In this document: piece by piece, positions 37,374 to 45,961 of the stretch
Layout: each line of letters starts with the position of its first letter
How positions within the stretch are numbered: the first letter of the stretch is position 1
Source: Paenibacillus sp. FSL H8-0048
Lineage (GTDB): Bacteria > Bacillota > Bacilli > Paenibacillales > Paenibacillaceae
DNA length: 64,000 bases
Assembly: GCF_038002825.1 (NCBI RefSeq)
Contig: NZ_JBBODF010000001.1
Coordinates: forward strand, 3,348,001 to 3,412,000
Direction: 5' to 3'
Notes under the pieces: generated by a model
The model's input: the letters and a program-made list of their open reading frames with translations, nothing else
Told to the model about the DNA's origin: nothing
Database searches by the model: none
Made by a program: the position numbers and the translations under genes

Positions 37374-38036
37374 TCAGGAACGGCGGTTCACGAACATCAG
37401 CATAAGCATGGAAATCACAATGATCGAGCCGACCCACATCCAGGCCAGCGTCATGTTGCCGCCGTCCACCGCTACATAAATCGCGGTAGGCACAGTCTGG
37501 GTGCGGCCCGGAATATTACCCGCCACCATAATCGTCGCTCCGAATTCACCCAGTCCGCGGGCGAAGCCGAGGACATATCCGGCAGCCAGCGAACGGCTGG
37601 CCAGCGGTAGAGTTACATAGCGCAGCACCTGAAGCTCGCTGGCTCCCTGCGCCCGCGCTGCATCCTCAAGGTCCTTCTCTACCCCCTCGAAGCCTGCCTT
37701 AACCGTGCGGTATACCAGCGGAAAAGCCACTACCACTGCGGCAATTACCGCTGCCCCCCAGGTAAATAGAATCGTCTGCTCCGTAAACTGTTCATACAGC
37801 CTGCCGATCCAGCTGCGCCGCCCGAGGACCACCAGCAGGACGAAGCCGACTACGGTCGGCGGCAGCACCAGCGGCAGCAGCAGGACCGTTTCGACCAGGC
37901 TGTGTCCGAAGAACCGGCGTCCCGCCATCCTCCGGGCAGCCAGCGTGGCCAACAGGAATACGATCACACTGGTTAATACCGCAATCTTGATGGACAGCCA
38001 GACCGGGGCGAAAAAGTCGGTCCAATTGATCTCCAT
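37374..38036 (-). CDS. modB: molybdate ABC transporter permease
   Basis: Inner-membrane permease of 220 residues, five hydrophobic segments, that moves molybdate. Conserved ModB features: WLSIKIAVLTSVIVFLLA at the start, LVETVLLLPLVLPPTVVGFVLL, and the EAA loop LEDAARAQGASELQVLRYVTLPLA near residue 140, then FARGLGEFGATIMVAGNIPGRTQT. It lies 30 bp after modA on the same strand. No modC ATPase follows; a terminator does. The B. subtilis yvgLM pair has the same layout. Confidence 0.95.
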   Translation of the reverse strand: MEINWTDFFAPVWLSIKIAVLTSVIVFLLATLAARRMAGRRFFGHSLVETVLLLPLVLPPTVVGFVLLVVLGRRSWIGRLYEQFTEQTILFTWGAAVIAAVVVAFPLVYRTVKAGFEGVEKDLEDAARAQGASELQVLRYVTLPLASRSLAAGYVLGFARGLGEFGATIMVAGNIPGRTQTVPTAIYVAVDGGNMTLAWMWVGSIIVISMLMLMFVNRRS

Positions 38037-38066
38037 CTCTTTTCACCCTATCTTAATGGTAGTTAG

Positions 38067-38849
38067 TTATTTAGCCAATTGAAAGCCGTAGCCTGTAAAG
38101 ACCGAGCTTGCAGAAGCAGTCTGCACATAGCTGTAGAAGGCTTTGGCCTCTGCCTGATGCGACGAATCTGCGACAATGCCCACCGGATAGTTAATCGCCT
38201 TGTGTACATGACCACCCACCGTCAGGGCAATCTTCACCTTCTTCGAGGTTAACGCGTCTGTCTTGTAGACGAACCCTGCATCTGCATTGCCTGTCTCCAC
38301 ATAAGACAGCACCTGACGGACATCCTTGGCGAAGACTAGCTTGCTTTGCAGCGTATCCCATACCTTCTTCGCGGTCAAGGACTGCTGGGCATATTGTCCG
38401 GCCGGAACCGATTCCGGCTGGCCCACGGCTACTTTTTTGAAGGCTGGAGCGGTAAGGTCAGTAATGGTTGTAAGCTTCGTATTCGAATCGGAAGGAACCA
38501 CGACGACCAGTTGATTCTTCAGCAGCGCCTTATGGTCTGTGATCAGCCCTTTGTCCACCAGCGCATTCATCTGCTTATCGCCTGCCGAGAAGAACAAATC
38601 CGCCGGAGCTCCCTGCTCGATCTGCTTCTGCAGTGTACCGGACGCGCCATAATTGAATACCAGCTTAACATCCGGATGCTGCTTCTCATACTGCACGGCA
38701 ATCTTGTCCAGACTATCCTGGAGACTTGCCGCTGCGGAGACAACAATCTCCGTCTTCTTCACTGCCGCCTCCACATCACCTGCTGATCCCGCCGACACGC
38801 CCGCCACCATAAGCAGCACCAATAATCCCGCTATCCACTTCTTCAGCAC
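38067..38849 (-). CDS. modA: molybdate-binding protein
   Basis: Extracellular binding protein of 260 residues for molybdate or tungstate. A signal peptide (1 to about 29, KKWIAGLLVLLMVAGVSAG) is followed by the ModA fold: EIVVSAAASLQDSLDKIA, LVFNYGASGTLQKQIEQGAPADLFFSA, and VLSYVETGNADAGFVYKTDA. No lipobox Cys is seen, which is unusual for a Gram-positive binding protein, so membrane tethering is unclear. GTG 38849 is chosen because GGGAGG lies 8 bases upstream; the frame extends to 38900 without a ribosome site. It is the first gene of the modAB operon. Confidence 0.94.
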   Translation of the reverse strand: MLKKWIAGLLVLLMVAGVSAGSAGDVEAAVKKTEIVVSAAASLQDSLDKIAVQYEKQHPDVKLVFNYGASGTLQKQIEQGAPADLFFSAGDKQMNALVDKGLITDHKALLKNQLVVVVPSDSNTKLTTITDLTAPAFKKVAVGQPESVPAGQYAQQSLTAKKVWDTLQSKLVFAKDVRQVLSYVETGNADAGFVYKTDALTSKKVKIALTVGGHVHKAINYPVGIVADSSHQAEAKAFYSYVQTASASSVFTGYGFQLAK

Positions 38850-38918
38850 ACTCCATACCTCCCAATCGCTATTTCGTATATTTTGAACATATTCTAGCAA
38901 GTTAAATCGAATTATACA

Positions 38919-38953
38919 ATATATTTGATTATGTTTGTATATATTTAGTTATG
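38919..38953. promoter_or_regulatory. paired 15-bp direct repeats upstream of modA
   Basis: ATATATTTGATTATG at 38919-38933 and ATATATTTAGTTATG at 38939-38953 match at 13 of 15 positions and are 20 bp apart, about two helical turns. They lie 70-105 bp before the modA start and could be the binding site of a molybdate regulator. Confidence 0.45.
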
Positions 38954-38992
38954 ATTAGTATCAAAATCAGGGTTTTCCCTCGTCCGCACAAC

Positions 38993-39023
38993 AAAAAAAC
39001 CCGCCCTACGTATAGGGAAGAGG
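38993..39023 (-). terminator. probable terminator after the sigma-fusion gene
   Basis: On the minus strand CCCTATACGTAGGG with flanking pairs (CCT...GG) is followed by TTTTTTT (38993-38999). It lies about 45 bp past the stop of the fused gene. Confidence 0.55.
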
Positions 39024-39065
39024 CCTGTTCTATGTCTATCGTAATCATCTTCTCACCAGTTCCAG

Positions 39066-39431
39066 TTATTCGACGTTGAAAGCTACCTTGAAGCTTCCCT
39101 TGGTATCTTCACCCTTGATTTCAATCCGGTATTTCCCGTCCTTCCCGGCTTTCACCTTCTCAGTACCGGATTCATTGGTTGCCAGTTCAGTAAGCACCTG
39201 ATTATCCGGTCCGTATAACTTCATAGACAGCTGGCCTTCTTCCACCTTGGATTTATAATCAATGCTGATCGTTTCGCCGCTTTTCATACTCAGCTTCTCC
39301 GCATCCTGCCTGTTCAAAGTGAGATGGCGGCAGAACCGGTATAATTCATCCCTATACCTGACAATGAGAAGCTCAAGATGCTCTTGTTGGCCGGACTTGC
39401 ATCCTTCAACGAGCTGTTTGTCGGTCATCAT
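39066..39431 (-). pseudogene. ECF sigma factor N-terminus joined to tail of another protein
   Basis: A 121-residue frame in two unrelated parts. Residues 1-48 match the start of an ECF sigma factor (region 2.1: MMTDKQLVEGCKSGQQEHLE and YRDELYRFCRHLTLNRQDAE), where region 2.2 with its DLxQE motif should follow. Instead residues 49-121 are a Lys/Glu/Gly-rich beta-type sequence (SGETISIDYKSKVEEGQLS, KYRIEIKGEDTKGSFKVAF) that looks like the C-terminal end of a small exported protein. The junction is near 39290. The simplest reading is an in-frame deletion that fused a sigma gene to a downstream gene. Sigma activity is not possible without regions 2.2-4. A sequencing or assembly fault is the alternative. 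Confidence 0.7.
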
Positions 39432-39633
39432 CTGTTCCCCGCCGCCCTTTCAACCTACATTACGAAGAATATTGGATATTGTTCGAAAATTCACAAAGTT
39501 ATTTTCGGGAAAAGTAAGGCTTCGGTTCCCGGAACGCTGAGAAACGAAGCTCCTATTCGAAAACCACGTTGGGCTATTGCCCAACTGAGGATTAGCAGTG
39601 GCCCGAGGATGGGACATGGGATGATGGCTGAAT

Positions 39634-39815
39634 TGTATTTAGTACAACTAAAACTTCCGATTTCCAACCATTTCGACGTTTAGTTGTATTTTGTACATTA
39701 AATAGCAACCTTCTGCCGGTTTTCACCTCATTGGGCAGATTTAGTTGTACCGAATACAGTTAAAAGAAAATTTCATACCTTTTTCCTGTTTTTAAGTGTA
39801 TATTCTGCAACTATC
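39634..39815. repeat. 51-bp period palindromic repeat array, family C
   Basis: Four AT-rich units have TGTA cores at 39634, 39685, 39746 and 39797: steps of 51, 61 and 51 bp, so one linker has 10 extra bases. Cores such as TTGTA-TTTAG-TACAA and TTTAGTTGTA-CCGAA-TACAGTTAAA are self-complementary, the second with two G-U pairs. The whole 39432-39918 gap has no gene. A separate hairpin GTTGGGC-TATT-GCCCAAC lies near 39568. Confidence 0.65.
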
Positions 39816-39918
39816 CCTACTCCCTCCTATTCAAATAGAACAAACTCCCCCTAACAGGTGGGACATGCCCGTGCCTTCCTTCATGATAACATTTCATTAA
39901 ATAATCCCCCTCAAAATA

Positions 39919-39963
39919 AAGAGCCATCCCAACAGCCATTGATATGGCTTGGGACAGCTCTTG
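39919..39963 (-). terminator. terminator of the oligopeptide transporter operon
   Basis: An interrupted stem (AAGAGC, TCCCAA, GCCAT pairing with ATGGC, TTGGGA, GCTCTT) around a TGAT loop, followed on the minus strand by TTTATTTTG. It is just past the stop of the last operon gene. Confidence 0.85.
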
Positions 39964-39977
39964 ATAAGATCTTAATT

Positions 39978-40871
39978 TCAGTTCTTCATCCGCGGGTCCA
40001 GCACATCCCGCAGGCCGTCGCCCATCAGGTTGAAGCCGAGGACGGTCAGCATGATGGACAGGCCCGGGAAGACTACGGTCCAGGGGGCCTTCTGGATAAA
40101 CTGGCGGGAGTCGGAGAGCATCTTGCCCCACTCCGGGTCCGGCGGCTGGGCGCCGAGTCCAAGGAAGCCCAGGGCTGCGGCTTCAATGATGGCTGTAGCG
40201 ATGCCAAGGGTGCCTTGGACAATGATCGGCGTCAGGCTGTTCGGCAGAATATGGCTGAACAGAATCCGCCCGTTCTTCATCCCGATCGCCCTGGCCGCCG
40301 TGATATACTCCTCGTTCTTCAGGCTCAGCACCTTGGCCCGGACCAGCCGGCCATAGGTCGGAATGTTGACGATGGCAATCGCGTAGAGCGCATTCTGCAA
40401 GGAAGGCCCCAGAATAGCTACAATCGCGATAGCCAGCAGAATACTCGGAAAAGCCAGCAAAATGTCAAACAGACGGGAGATGATCATATCCAGCCATTTG
40501 CCGTAGTATCCGGCGAGGATGCCCAGCGCGGTGCCGACAATGATCGAGCCGATGACGGAGAAGAATCCCACCCAGAGTGAAATCCGCGCCCCGTAGATCA
40601 CCCGGGTGAACAGATCCCGCCCCAGATCATCCGTACCGAACCAATGCTCCGCCGACGGAGGCTTCAGGCGGTTCACCAGCTGCTGAGCCTTGAAATCATA
40701 CGGGGCGATCCACGGCGCGAGCAGCGCAATCAGTACGAAGAACAGAATAATGCCAAGCCCGGCCATAGCCGTCTTGTTCTTGCGGAAGGCCTTCCACGCA
40801 TCACGCCAGGGGCCGGAGGCTTGATCCGCCGGAGCCTTAGGAGGTGGAGCCTGTAGTGCTGCCTGTCCCAT
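39978..40871 (-). CDS. oligopeptide/dipeptide ABC permease, OppC/DppC type
   Basis: Second permease of a peptide importer, 297 residues. The N-terminal cytoplasmic stretch (WRDAWKAFRKNKTAMAGLGII) is the OppC_N domain; five or six membrane segments follow. The EAA loop is seen as YITAARAIGMKNGRILFSHILPNSL (about residue 195). YDFKAQQLVNRLKPPSAEHWFGTDDLGRD is the conserved periplasmic loop. GGGGGAG precedes the ATG. It is the last gene of a five-gene operon and lies 12 bp after the other permease. Confidence 0.95.
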   Translation of the reverse strand: MGQAALQAPPPKAPADQASGPWRDAWKAFRKNKTAMAGLGIILFFVLIALLAPWIAPYDFKAQQLVNRLKPPSAEHWFGTDDLGRDLFTRVIYGARISLWVGFFSVIGSIIVGTALGILAGYYGKWLDMIISRLFDILLAFPSILLAIAIVAILGPSLQNALYAIAIVNIPTYGRLVRAKVLSLKNEEYITAARAIGMKNGRILFSHILPNSLTPIIVQGTLGIATAIIEAAALGFLGLGAQPPDPEWGKMLSDSRQFIQKAPWTVVFPGLSIMLTVLGFNLMGDGLRDVLDPRMKN

Positions 40872-40883
40872 AGCTGCTCCCCC

Positions 40884-41888
40884 TCACTTGTAATTGATGC
40901 GCGGATCGATAGCGGCATACAGCAGATCCACCAGCAGATTGATGACCACAAAGATAAAGGCAATAATCAGAATCCCCGTCTGAATTACCGGATAATCCCG
41001 CGAGCTGATCGCTTCGAAGATATAACGCCCCACCCCGGGCCAGGCGAAAATCGTCTCGGTCAGCACCGCCCCTCCGAGCAGTGCCCCCGTCTGCAGGCCG
41101 ATTACCGTCAGCACCGGAATGAGTGCATTCTTCAGCGCATGCTTGTAGACCACGAGGAACTGCGACATACCCTTGGCCTTGGCTGTACGGATATAATCGG
41201 AATTCATTACTTCCAGCATACTGGAGCGGGTCATCCGGGCAATGATCGCCATCGGAATCGTGCCAAGCGCAATACTCGGCAGAATGAGATGCTTAATGAC
41301 CGTCCACAGCTGGTCCCACTGCCCGGCCAGAATTGTATCCAGTACGTACAGGTTGGTTATCGTCTCCACCGGATTGCGCTGGTCCATCCTGCCGATGGAC
41401 GGCAGCCAGTGCAGCTTCAGTGCGAAGAGCAGCTGCTCCATCAGCCCCAGCCAGAAGATCGGCATCGATACCCCAATGAGCGCGATGATCATCGCCGTAT
41501 AGTCGAACCAGGAGTTCTGCCTCCAGGCACTGAGGATACCGGCGTTCACTCCGACAAAGGTTGCGAACAGCATACTGGCAGCCGTCAGCTCCAGCGTAGC
41601 GGCCAGATATGGTACGATTTCCTTGGCAATCGGCGTTTTGGTGCGGATCGAAGTCCCGAGGTCCCCCCGGGCCAAATCACCCATGTAGTTAAAATATTGC
41701 TGCAGCCAGGGCTTGTCGAGGCCAAGCTGGTTACGCAGCGCCTGCTTGGATTGCTCTGTCGCCTTCTGGCCGAGAATCGTCTCGGCCGGATCACCCGGAA
41801 TCGCATGGATGATGGAGAAGACGATCAAGGTCATGCCGATCAGCACCGGGAACAGCACCATCACACGTTTTATGAGGTAAGAGTTCAA
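40884..41888 (-). CDS. oligopeptide/dipeptide ABC permease, OppB/DppB type
   Basis: First permease, 334 residues. The N-terminus LIKRVMVLFPVLIGMTLIVFSIIHAIPGDPAE is the standard OppB/DppB opening, and the EAA loop is YIRTAKAKGMSQFLVVYKHALKNALIPV (about residue 235). Six membrane segments fit. It appears to start with TTG 41888 behind AGGTG. It pairs with the OppC-type protein to form the channel. Confidence 0.95.
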   Translation of the reverse strand: MNSYLIKRVMVLFPVLIGMTLIVFSIIHAIPGDPAETILGQKATEQSKQALRNQLGLDKPWLQQYFNYMGDLARGDLGTSIRTKTPIAKEIVPYLAATLELTAASMLFATFVGVNAGILSAWRQNSWFDYTAMIIALIGVSMPIFWLGLMEQLLFALKLHWLPSIGRMDQRNPVETITNLYVLDTILAGQWDQLWTVIKHLILPSIALGTIPMAIIARMTRSSMLEVMNSDYIRTAKAKGMSQFLVVYKHALKNALIPVLTVIGLQTGALLGGAVLTETIFAWPGVGRYIFEAISSRDYPVIQTGILIIAFIFVVINLLVDLLYAAIDPRINYK

Positions 41889-41913
41889 TTCCGTTCACCT
41901 TCCAAAGGTGTAT

Positions 41914-43590
41914 TTATTCAAAATAAATCTCACTGTAATACTCTGTACCTGTCGGTCCGGGCACGAAGCCCTTCAGATTGGCCTTGCCGGCCAGCAGCGG
42001 TGTGGTATGAACCAGCGGAATCCATGGCGCATCGGCTTTGATAATCTCCTGAGCCTGCTTGTACAGCTCGGTGCGCTTGCCCTGGTCTGTCTCCTTCTGG
42101 GCGCCGGTCAGGAGTGTATGCAATTCTTCATTCACATAAAAGGCACGGTTATTGCCGGGAATAGCATCCTTGTCCAGCAGGGTGTACAGGAAGTTGTCCG
42201 GGTCGCCGTTATCGCCGGTCCAGCCGAGCATGAAGATATCATCCTTCTCCCCGGCCTTGGTGTCATCGAGATAAGTGGCCCATTCCGGGGACTCGATCAC
42301 GGTCTTGACCCCGATCTTCTCCCACTCCGCTTGAATCGCTTCGGCTACCTTCTTGCCGTCAGGCATATAAGGACGGGATACAGGCATTGCGTACAGGGTC
42401 ACCGGGTCAGGCAGTCCGTCAGGATAGCCCGCTTCGGCCAGCAAGGCTTTGGCTTTGTCCAGATCATACTCATAATCCTTCACGCTGTCGTTATAGCCCC
42501 ATAGGGAAGGCGGCATAGGATTGACCGCAGCCTGGGCCTGGCCGGCGAAGAATGCATCGATAATCTCCTGCTTGTTGACCGCATGGCTGAGTGCCTGTCT
42601 GACCTTCACATTGTCGAACGGCTTCTTCTTGAAGTTGAAGCCGAGGTAAGCCACATTGAACGGCGGGCGCTCAATCTTGGTCAGAGCACTGTTACTCTCG
42701 AGCGTGGACAAGTCATCAGGGCTGAGGTCTTCCATCAGGTCGATTTCCCCGTTTTGCAGCGCCGTGAAGCGGGCCGAGTTGTCCGGGATCGAGCGCACGA
42801 TGACTTTGTTCAGCTTGGGAAGCCCTTCCTTCCAGTAGGCGGTATTCTTGTCCAGCGTGATGGAATCATTGCGCTTCCACTCCCTGAACACGAACGGGCC
42901 TGTTCCTACCGGCTCATTCTTGAAATTCTCCTTCTTCTCCTTAATCGCAGCAGGACTGGCAATCCCGAAGGTCGTCATGGCGATATTCTGCAGGAACGGC
43001 GCCTGCGGCTGGTTCAGTACAAATTGAACCGTCGACTCGTCCACCGCCTTCACTTCCTTAATCACCCGCGACCCGTCCGGGCCAAACATGGAGTCATAAT
43101 AGTCGAAAGAATCGCCTTCGAATTTGTATTCACTGGCCGGATCACTCCAGCGCTGGAAATTGAACACAACGGCCTCGGCGTTGAAATCGGTTCCGTCATG
43201 AAACTTCACGCCGGGATGCAGCTTGAAGGTGTAGCTCAGCCCGTCCGGCGTTACTTCCCAGCTATCGGCAAGTGAGGCCTGGACTTCGGAGGTGCCGGGC
43301 TTATATTCGAGCAGCGAATCGAAGACCTGATGGGCAATCTTCAGCGACTCCCCGTCCGTCACAATCGCCGGGTCCAGGGAAGCCGAGTCGCCCCCGCGCC
43401 CCAGAATCAGGGTATCCTGCGCTGTCCCGGATGTCTCCGGCGAGCTTGCCGGAGCATTCGTTGCCGCCGTATTCCCTCCGGTATTTCCAGTGTTACCTGC
43501 GTTGCCTGTGTTATTCCCTCCGCCGCAGCCGCTGAGCGCGAGCCCCGCGCCAAGCATCAGTACCAATGCGAGATTACCCCATTTCTTCAT
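41914..43590 (-). CDS. peptide-binding lipoprotein, OppA/DppA type
   Basis: Family-5 extracellular binding protein of 558 residues that delivers peptides to the permease. The lipobox LALSGCGGG puts the lipidated Cys near residue 21; a Gly/Asn/Thr repeat linker (NTGNAGNTGNTGGN) follows. Conserved pieces: LILGRGGDSASLDPAIVTDGES, the SBP_bac_5 signature region (DGLSYTFKLHPGVKFHDGTDFNAEAVVFNFQR) and FKKKPFDNVKVRQALSHAVNKQ. ATG 43590 is chosen, with AAGGGAG about 10 bases before it; the frame extends upstream to 43698 without signal-peptide character. It stands between the ATPase and permease genes. Confidence 0.94.
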   Translation of the reverse strand: MKKWGNLALVLMLGAGLALSGCGGGNNTGNAGNTGNTGGNTAATNAPASSPETSGTAQDTLILGRGGDSASLDPAIVTDGESLKIAHQVFDSLLEYKPGTSEVQASLADSWEVTPDGLSYTFKLHPGVKFHDGTDFNAEAVVFNFQRWSDPASEYKFEGDSFDYYDSMFGPDGSRVIKEVKAVDESTVQFVLNQPQAPFLQNIAMTTFGIASPAAIKEKKENFKNEPVGTGPFVFREWKRNDSITLDKNTAYWKEGLPKLNKVIVRSIPDNSARFTALQNGEIDLMEDLSPDDLSTLESNSALTKIERPPFNVAYLGFNFKKKPFDNVKVRQALSHAVNKQEIIDAFFAGQAQAAVNPMPPSLWGYNDSVKDYEYDLDKAKALLAEAGYPDGLPDPVTLYAMPVSRPYMPDGKKVAEAIQAEWEKIGVKTVIESPEWATYLDDTKAGEKDDIFMLGWTGDNGDPDNFLYTLLDKDAIPGNNRAFYVNEELHTLLTGAQKETDQGKRTELYKQAQEIIKADAPWIPLVHTTPLLAGKANLKGFVPGPTGTEYYSEIYFE

Positions 43591-43703
43591 CTCCAGAAAG
43601 CTCCCTTCTTTCATTGAAATATCAAAGTGTTTATATAGAGCGGTGCAGGTAGCACAGCTATAAACCAAGGTTCTTCTGTATATGGCTCTAAGATGCAAGC
43701 AGA

Positions 43704-44696
43704 TCAGGCAAGCGGTGTATTGGCTTCTTCATCATAGAGATGGCAGGCTGTGAAATGTCCGGCTTCTGTCTCCAGCAGCGGAGGTCTGGCCACCCGGCAC
43801 CGCTCCATCACGCGCGGACAGCGCGTGTTAAATGCACATCCGACTGGCGCATTGGCCGGACTCGGGACCTCTCCCTGCAGAATGACCCGCTCCTTGCGGA
43901 TATCGGGATCAGGTTCAGGAACCGCAGAGAGCAGAGCCTGCGTATAAGGATGCTGCGGCCGGGTATATAGCGTATGCTTGTCCGTAATTTCGACAATCCG
44001 CCCCAGGTACATTACGGCTACCCGGTCGCAGATATGCTTCACTACACTAAGATCATGGGCGATAAATATGTAAGTTAAGCCGAATTCCCGCTGCAAATCC
44101 TGCATCAGGTTAATGACCTGGGACTGGATTGATACATCCAGCGCAGAGACAGGTTCATCTGCGATAATCAGCTTCGGATGGAGTGCCAGCGCTCTGGCAA
44201 TGCCGATCCGCTGGCGTTGTCCGCCCGAGAACTGGTGAGGGTAACGCTGCAAATGCGCCCTGGACAATCCGACTACATCCGCCAGCCGCTCCACCTCTGC
44301 CTTACGCTGCCTGGCATCGCCGGTGGCGTGTACAATCATCGGCTCTTCGAGAATACGCTGCACAGTATGGCGCGGGTCCAGAGAGGAGAACGGGTCCTGG
44401 AAGACAATCTGCATTTCCCGGCGCTGCTTCCGCATCTCCTCGGCAGACAGCTTCGTAAGCTCCTGCCCTTCGAACCAGATCTCACCCGCTGTCGGCTCAA
44501 TCAGCCGGAGCAGCGCGCGGCCGGTAGTTGATTTGCCGCAGCCGCTCTCCCCAACCAGACCGAAGGTCTCGCCCTTGCTCACAGCGAAGGAGATATCATC
44601 CACAGCCTTCACACTGCCGCCCTCCCGGCTGAAGAAGCCCTTGTTCAGCGGATAATACTTCCGGAGTCCCTTGACCTCAAGCAGGCTCTCACTCAT
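43704..44696 (-). CDS. peptide ABC transporter ATPase, OppF/DppF type
   Basis: Second ATPase, 330 residues. Walker [16 protein letters not shown] near residue 50, signature [16 protein letters not shown] near 155, Walker [18 protein letters not shown] near 175, and the oligo_HPY C-terminal extension ([32 protein letters not shown]). Its ATG overlaps the stop of the OppD-type gene as ATGA, so the two ATPases are made together. Confidence 0.96.
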   Translation of the reverse strand: MSESLLEVKGLRKYYPLNKGFFSREGGSVKAVDDISFAVSKGETFGLVGESGCGKSTTGRALLRLIEPTAGEIWFEGQELTKLSAEEMRKQRREMQIVFQDPFSSLDPRHTVQRILEEPMIVHATGDARQRKAEVERLADVVGLSRAHLQRYPHQFSGGQRQRIGIARALALHPKLIIADEPVSALDVSIQSQVINLMQDLQREFGLTYIFIAHDLSVVKHICDRVAVMYLGRIVEITDKHTLYTRPQHPYTQALLSAVPEPDPDIRKERVILQGEVPSPANAPVGCAFNTRCPRVMERCRVARPPLLETEAGHFTACHLYDEEANTPLA

Positions 44697-45682
44697 ACCG
44701 CATCCTCCTGTGGACTGTCATGCAGCCAGCATCTGCAGCTGTGCTGTTCCTCTTGCCGTGTCAGCCCCGGAAGGCTCTGCATGCAGAGCTCCATGACTTC
44801 CGGGCAACGCGGTGCGAACCGGCAGCCCTGCATATCTGTGCTGAGAACCGGCACATTACCCGGAATGGAGTAGAGACGTTCCTTAGCTTCATCCATCCGG
44901 GGGACGGAGGCAATCAGTCCTCTTGTATACGGATGCAGCGGATTTTTGAAGATATCATGAACACTGCCTTCCTCTACCACCTTACCGGCATACATCACAG
45001 CCACACGGTGGCACATCTCGGCCACTACGCCAAGATCATGGGTAATCAGCATGACAGCAGTGCCTTGCTCCTCATTCAACTGACGAATCAGCTCCAGAAT
45101 CTGGGCCTGAATGGTTACATCCAGCGCGGTTGTCGGTTCATCGGCAATCAGCAGCTCCGGGCTGCAGGAGATCGACATGGCAATCATAACACGCTGGCGC
45201 ATGCCTCCCGAGAGCTGATGCGGGTACTCGTCGATGATCGCTTCCGGCCGGGGGATTCCAACCTTGCGCAGCATATCGACCGCATGCTCCCGGGCTTCCT
45301 TCCTGGAGAGGCCGCGGTGCAGGCGTACTGTCTCCATAATCTGCTGTCCAACTGTGAATAAGGGATTCAGCGAGGTCATCGGCTCCTGAAAGATCATGGA
45401 GACCGAATCTCCCCGGATCTTACGCATCTCCTTCTCCTTCAGCGGGACAATATCGCGGCCTTTCAGCAGGATACGTCCGTCTACAATTCTTCCCGGGGGG
45501 CTTGGGACCAGCTTCAGGATAGACAGGGAGGTGACGCTCTTGCCGCAGCCCGATTCGCCCACTACGCCCAGAACCTCGCCCGGATTAATATAGAGATCAA
45601 CACCATCCACTGCGGGAACCTCACCGCGGCCCGTAAAAAAGTGGGTATGCAGGTTTTCAATGCTCAGAATCGGCTGGATCAA
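44693..45682 (-). CDS. peptide ABC transporter ATPase, OppD/DppD type
   Basis: First ATPase and first gene of the operon, 329 residues. Walker [16 protein letters not shown] near residue 40, signature [15 protein letters not shown] near 155, Walker [18 protein letters not shown] near 175, and the oligo_HPY tail ([31 protein letters not shown] with Cys residues as in iron-sulphur-bearing DppD). It starts with TTG 45682 behind AGGGAGA. The AT-rich 280-bp region upstream has tandem repeats and should hold the operon promoter. Confidence 0.95.
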   Translation of the reverse strand: MIQPILSIENLHTHFFTGRGEVPAVDGVDLYINPGEVLGVVGESGCGKSVTSLSILKLVPSPPGRIVDGRILLKGRDIVPLKEKEMRKIRGDSVSMIFQEPMTSLNPLFTVGQQIMETVRLHRGLSRKEAREHAVDMLRKVGIPRPEAIIDEYPHQLSGGMRQRVMIAMSISCSPELLIADEPTTALDVTIQAQILELIRQLNEEQGTAVMLITHDLGVVAEMCHRVAVMYAGKVVEEGSVHDIFKNPLHPYTRGLIASVPRMDEAKERLYSIPGNVPVLSTDMQGCRFAPRCPEVMELCMQSLPGLTRQEEQHSCRCWLHDSPQEDAV

Positions 45683-45731
45683 GTCTCTCCCTCTTTTCTG
45701 TTAAAAATTGAACGAAGGTCAAATGACTAGT

Positions 45732-45771
45732 CAGGAAAACTATTCAAAAAGCAGGAAAACTATTTAAAAAG
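45732..45771. repeat. tandem 20-bp direct repeat upstream of the peptide transporter
   Basis: CAGGAAAACTATTCAAAAAG (45732-45751) is followed at once by CAGGAAAACTATTTAAAAAG (45752-45771), 19 of 20 identical. It lies 50-90 bp before the OppD-type start in an AT-rich gap (45683-45961) shared with the 3' end of the WYL regulator gene, and could be an operator. Confidence 0.55.
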
Positions 45772-45961
45772 TTAGATATATTAACTATTACCTAACACAA
45801 CAAGTAATGTAATTAACTTTAAATGCATATTACTGTTATTTAATGTATAACATTACTATGGATATCCTATCTAAGCAAGGGAAATTTGTGCATATAACTA
45901 ACCCTATGAATTTTATATGAATATATCAGAGCATAAAAATCCGGGGAAAATATATCTATCG

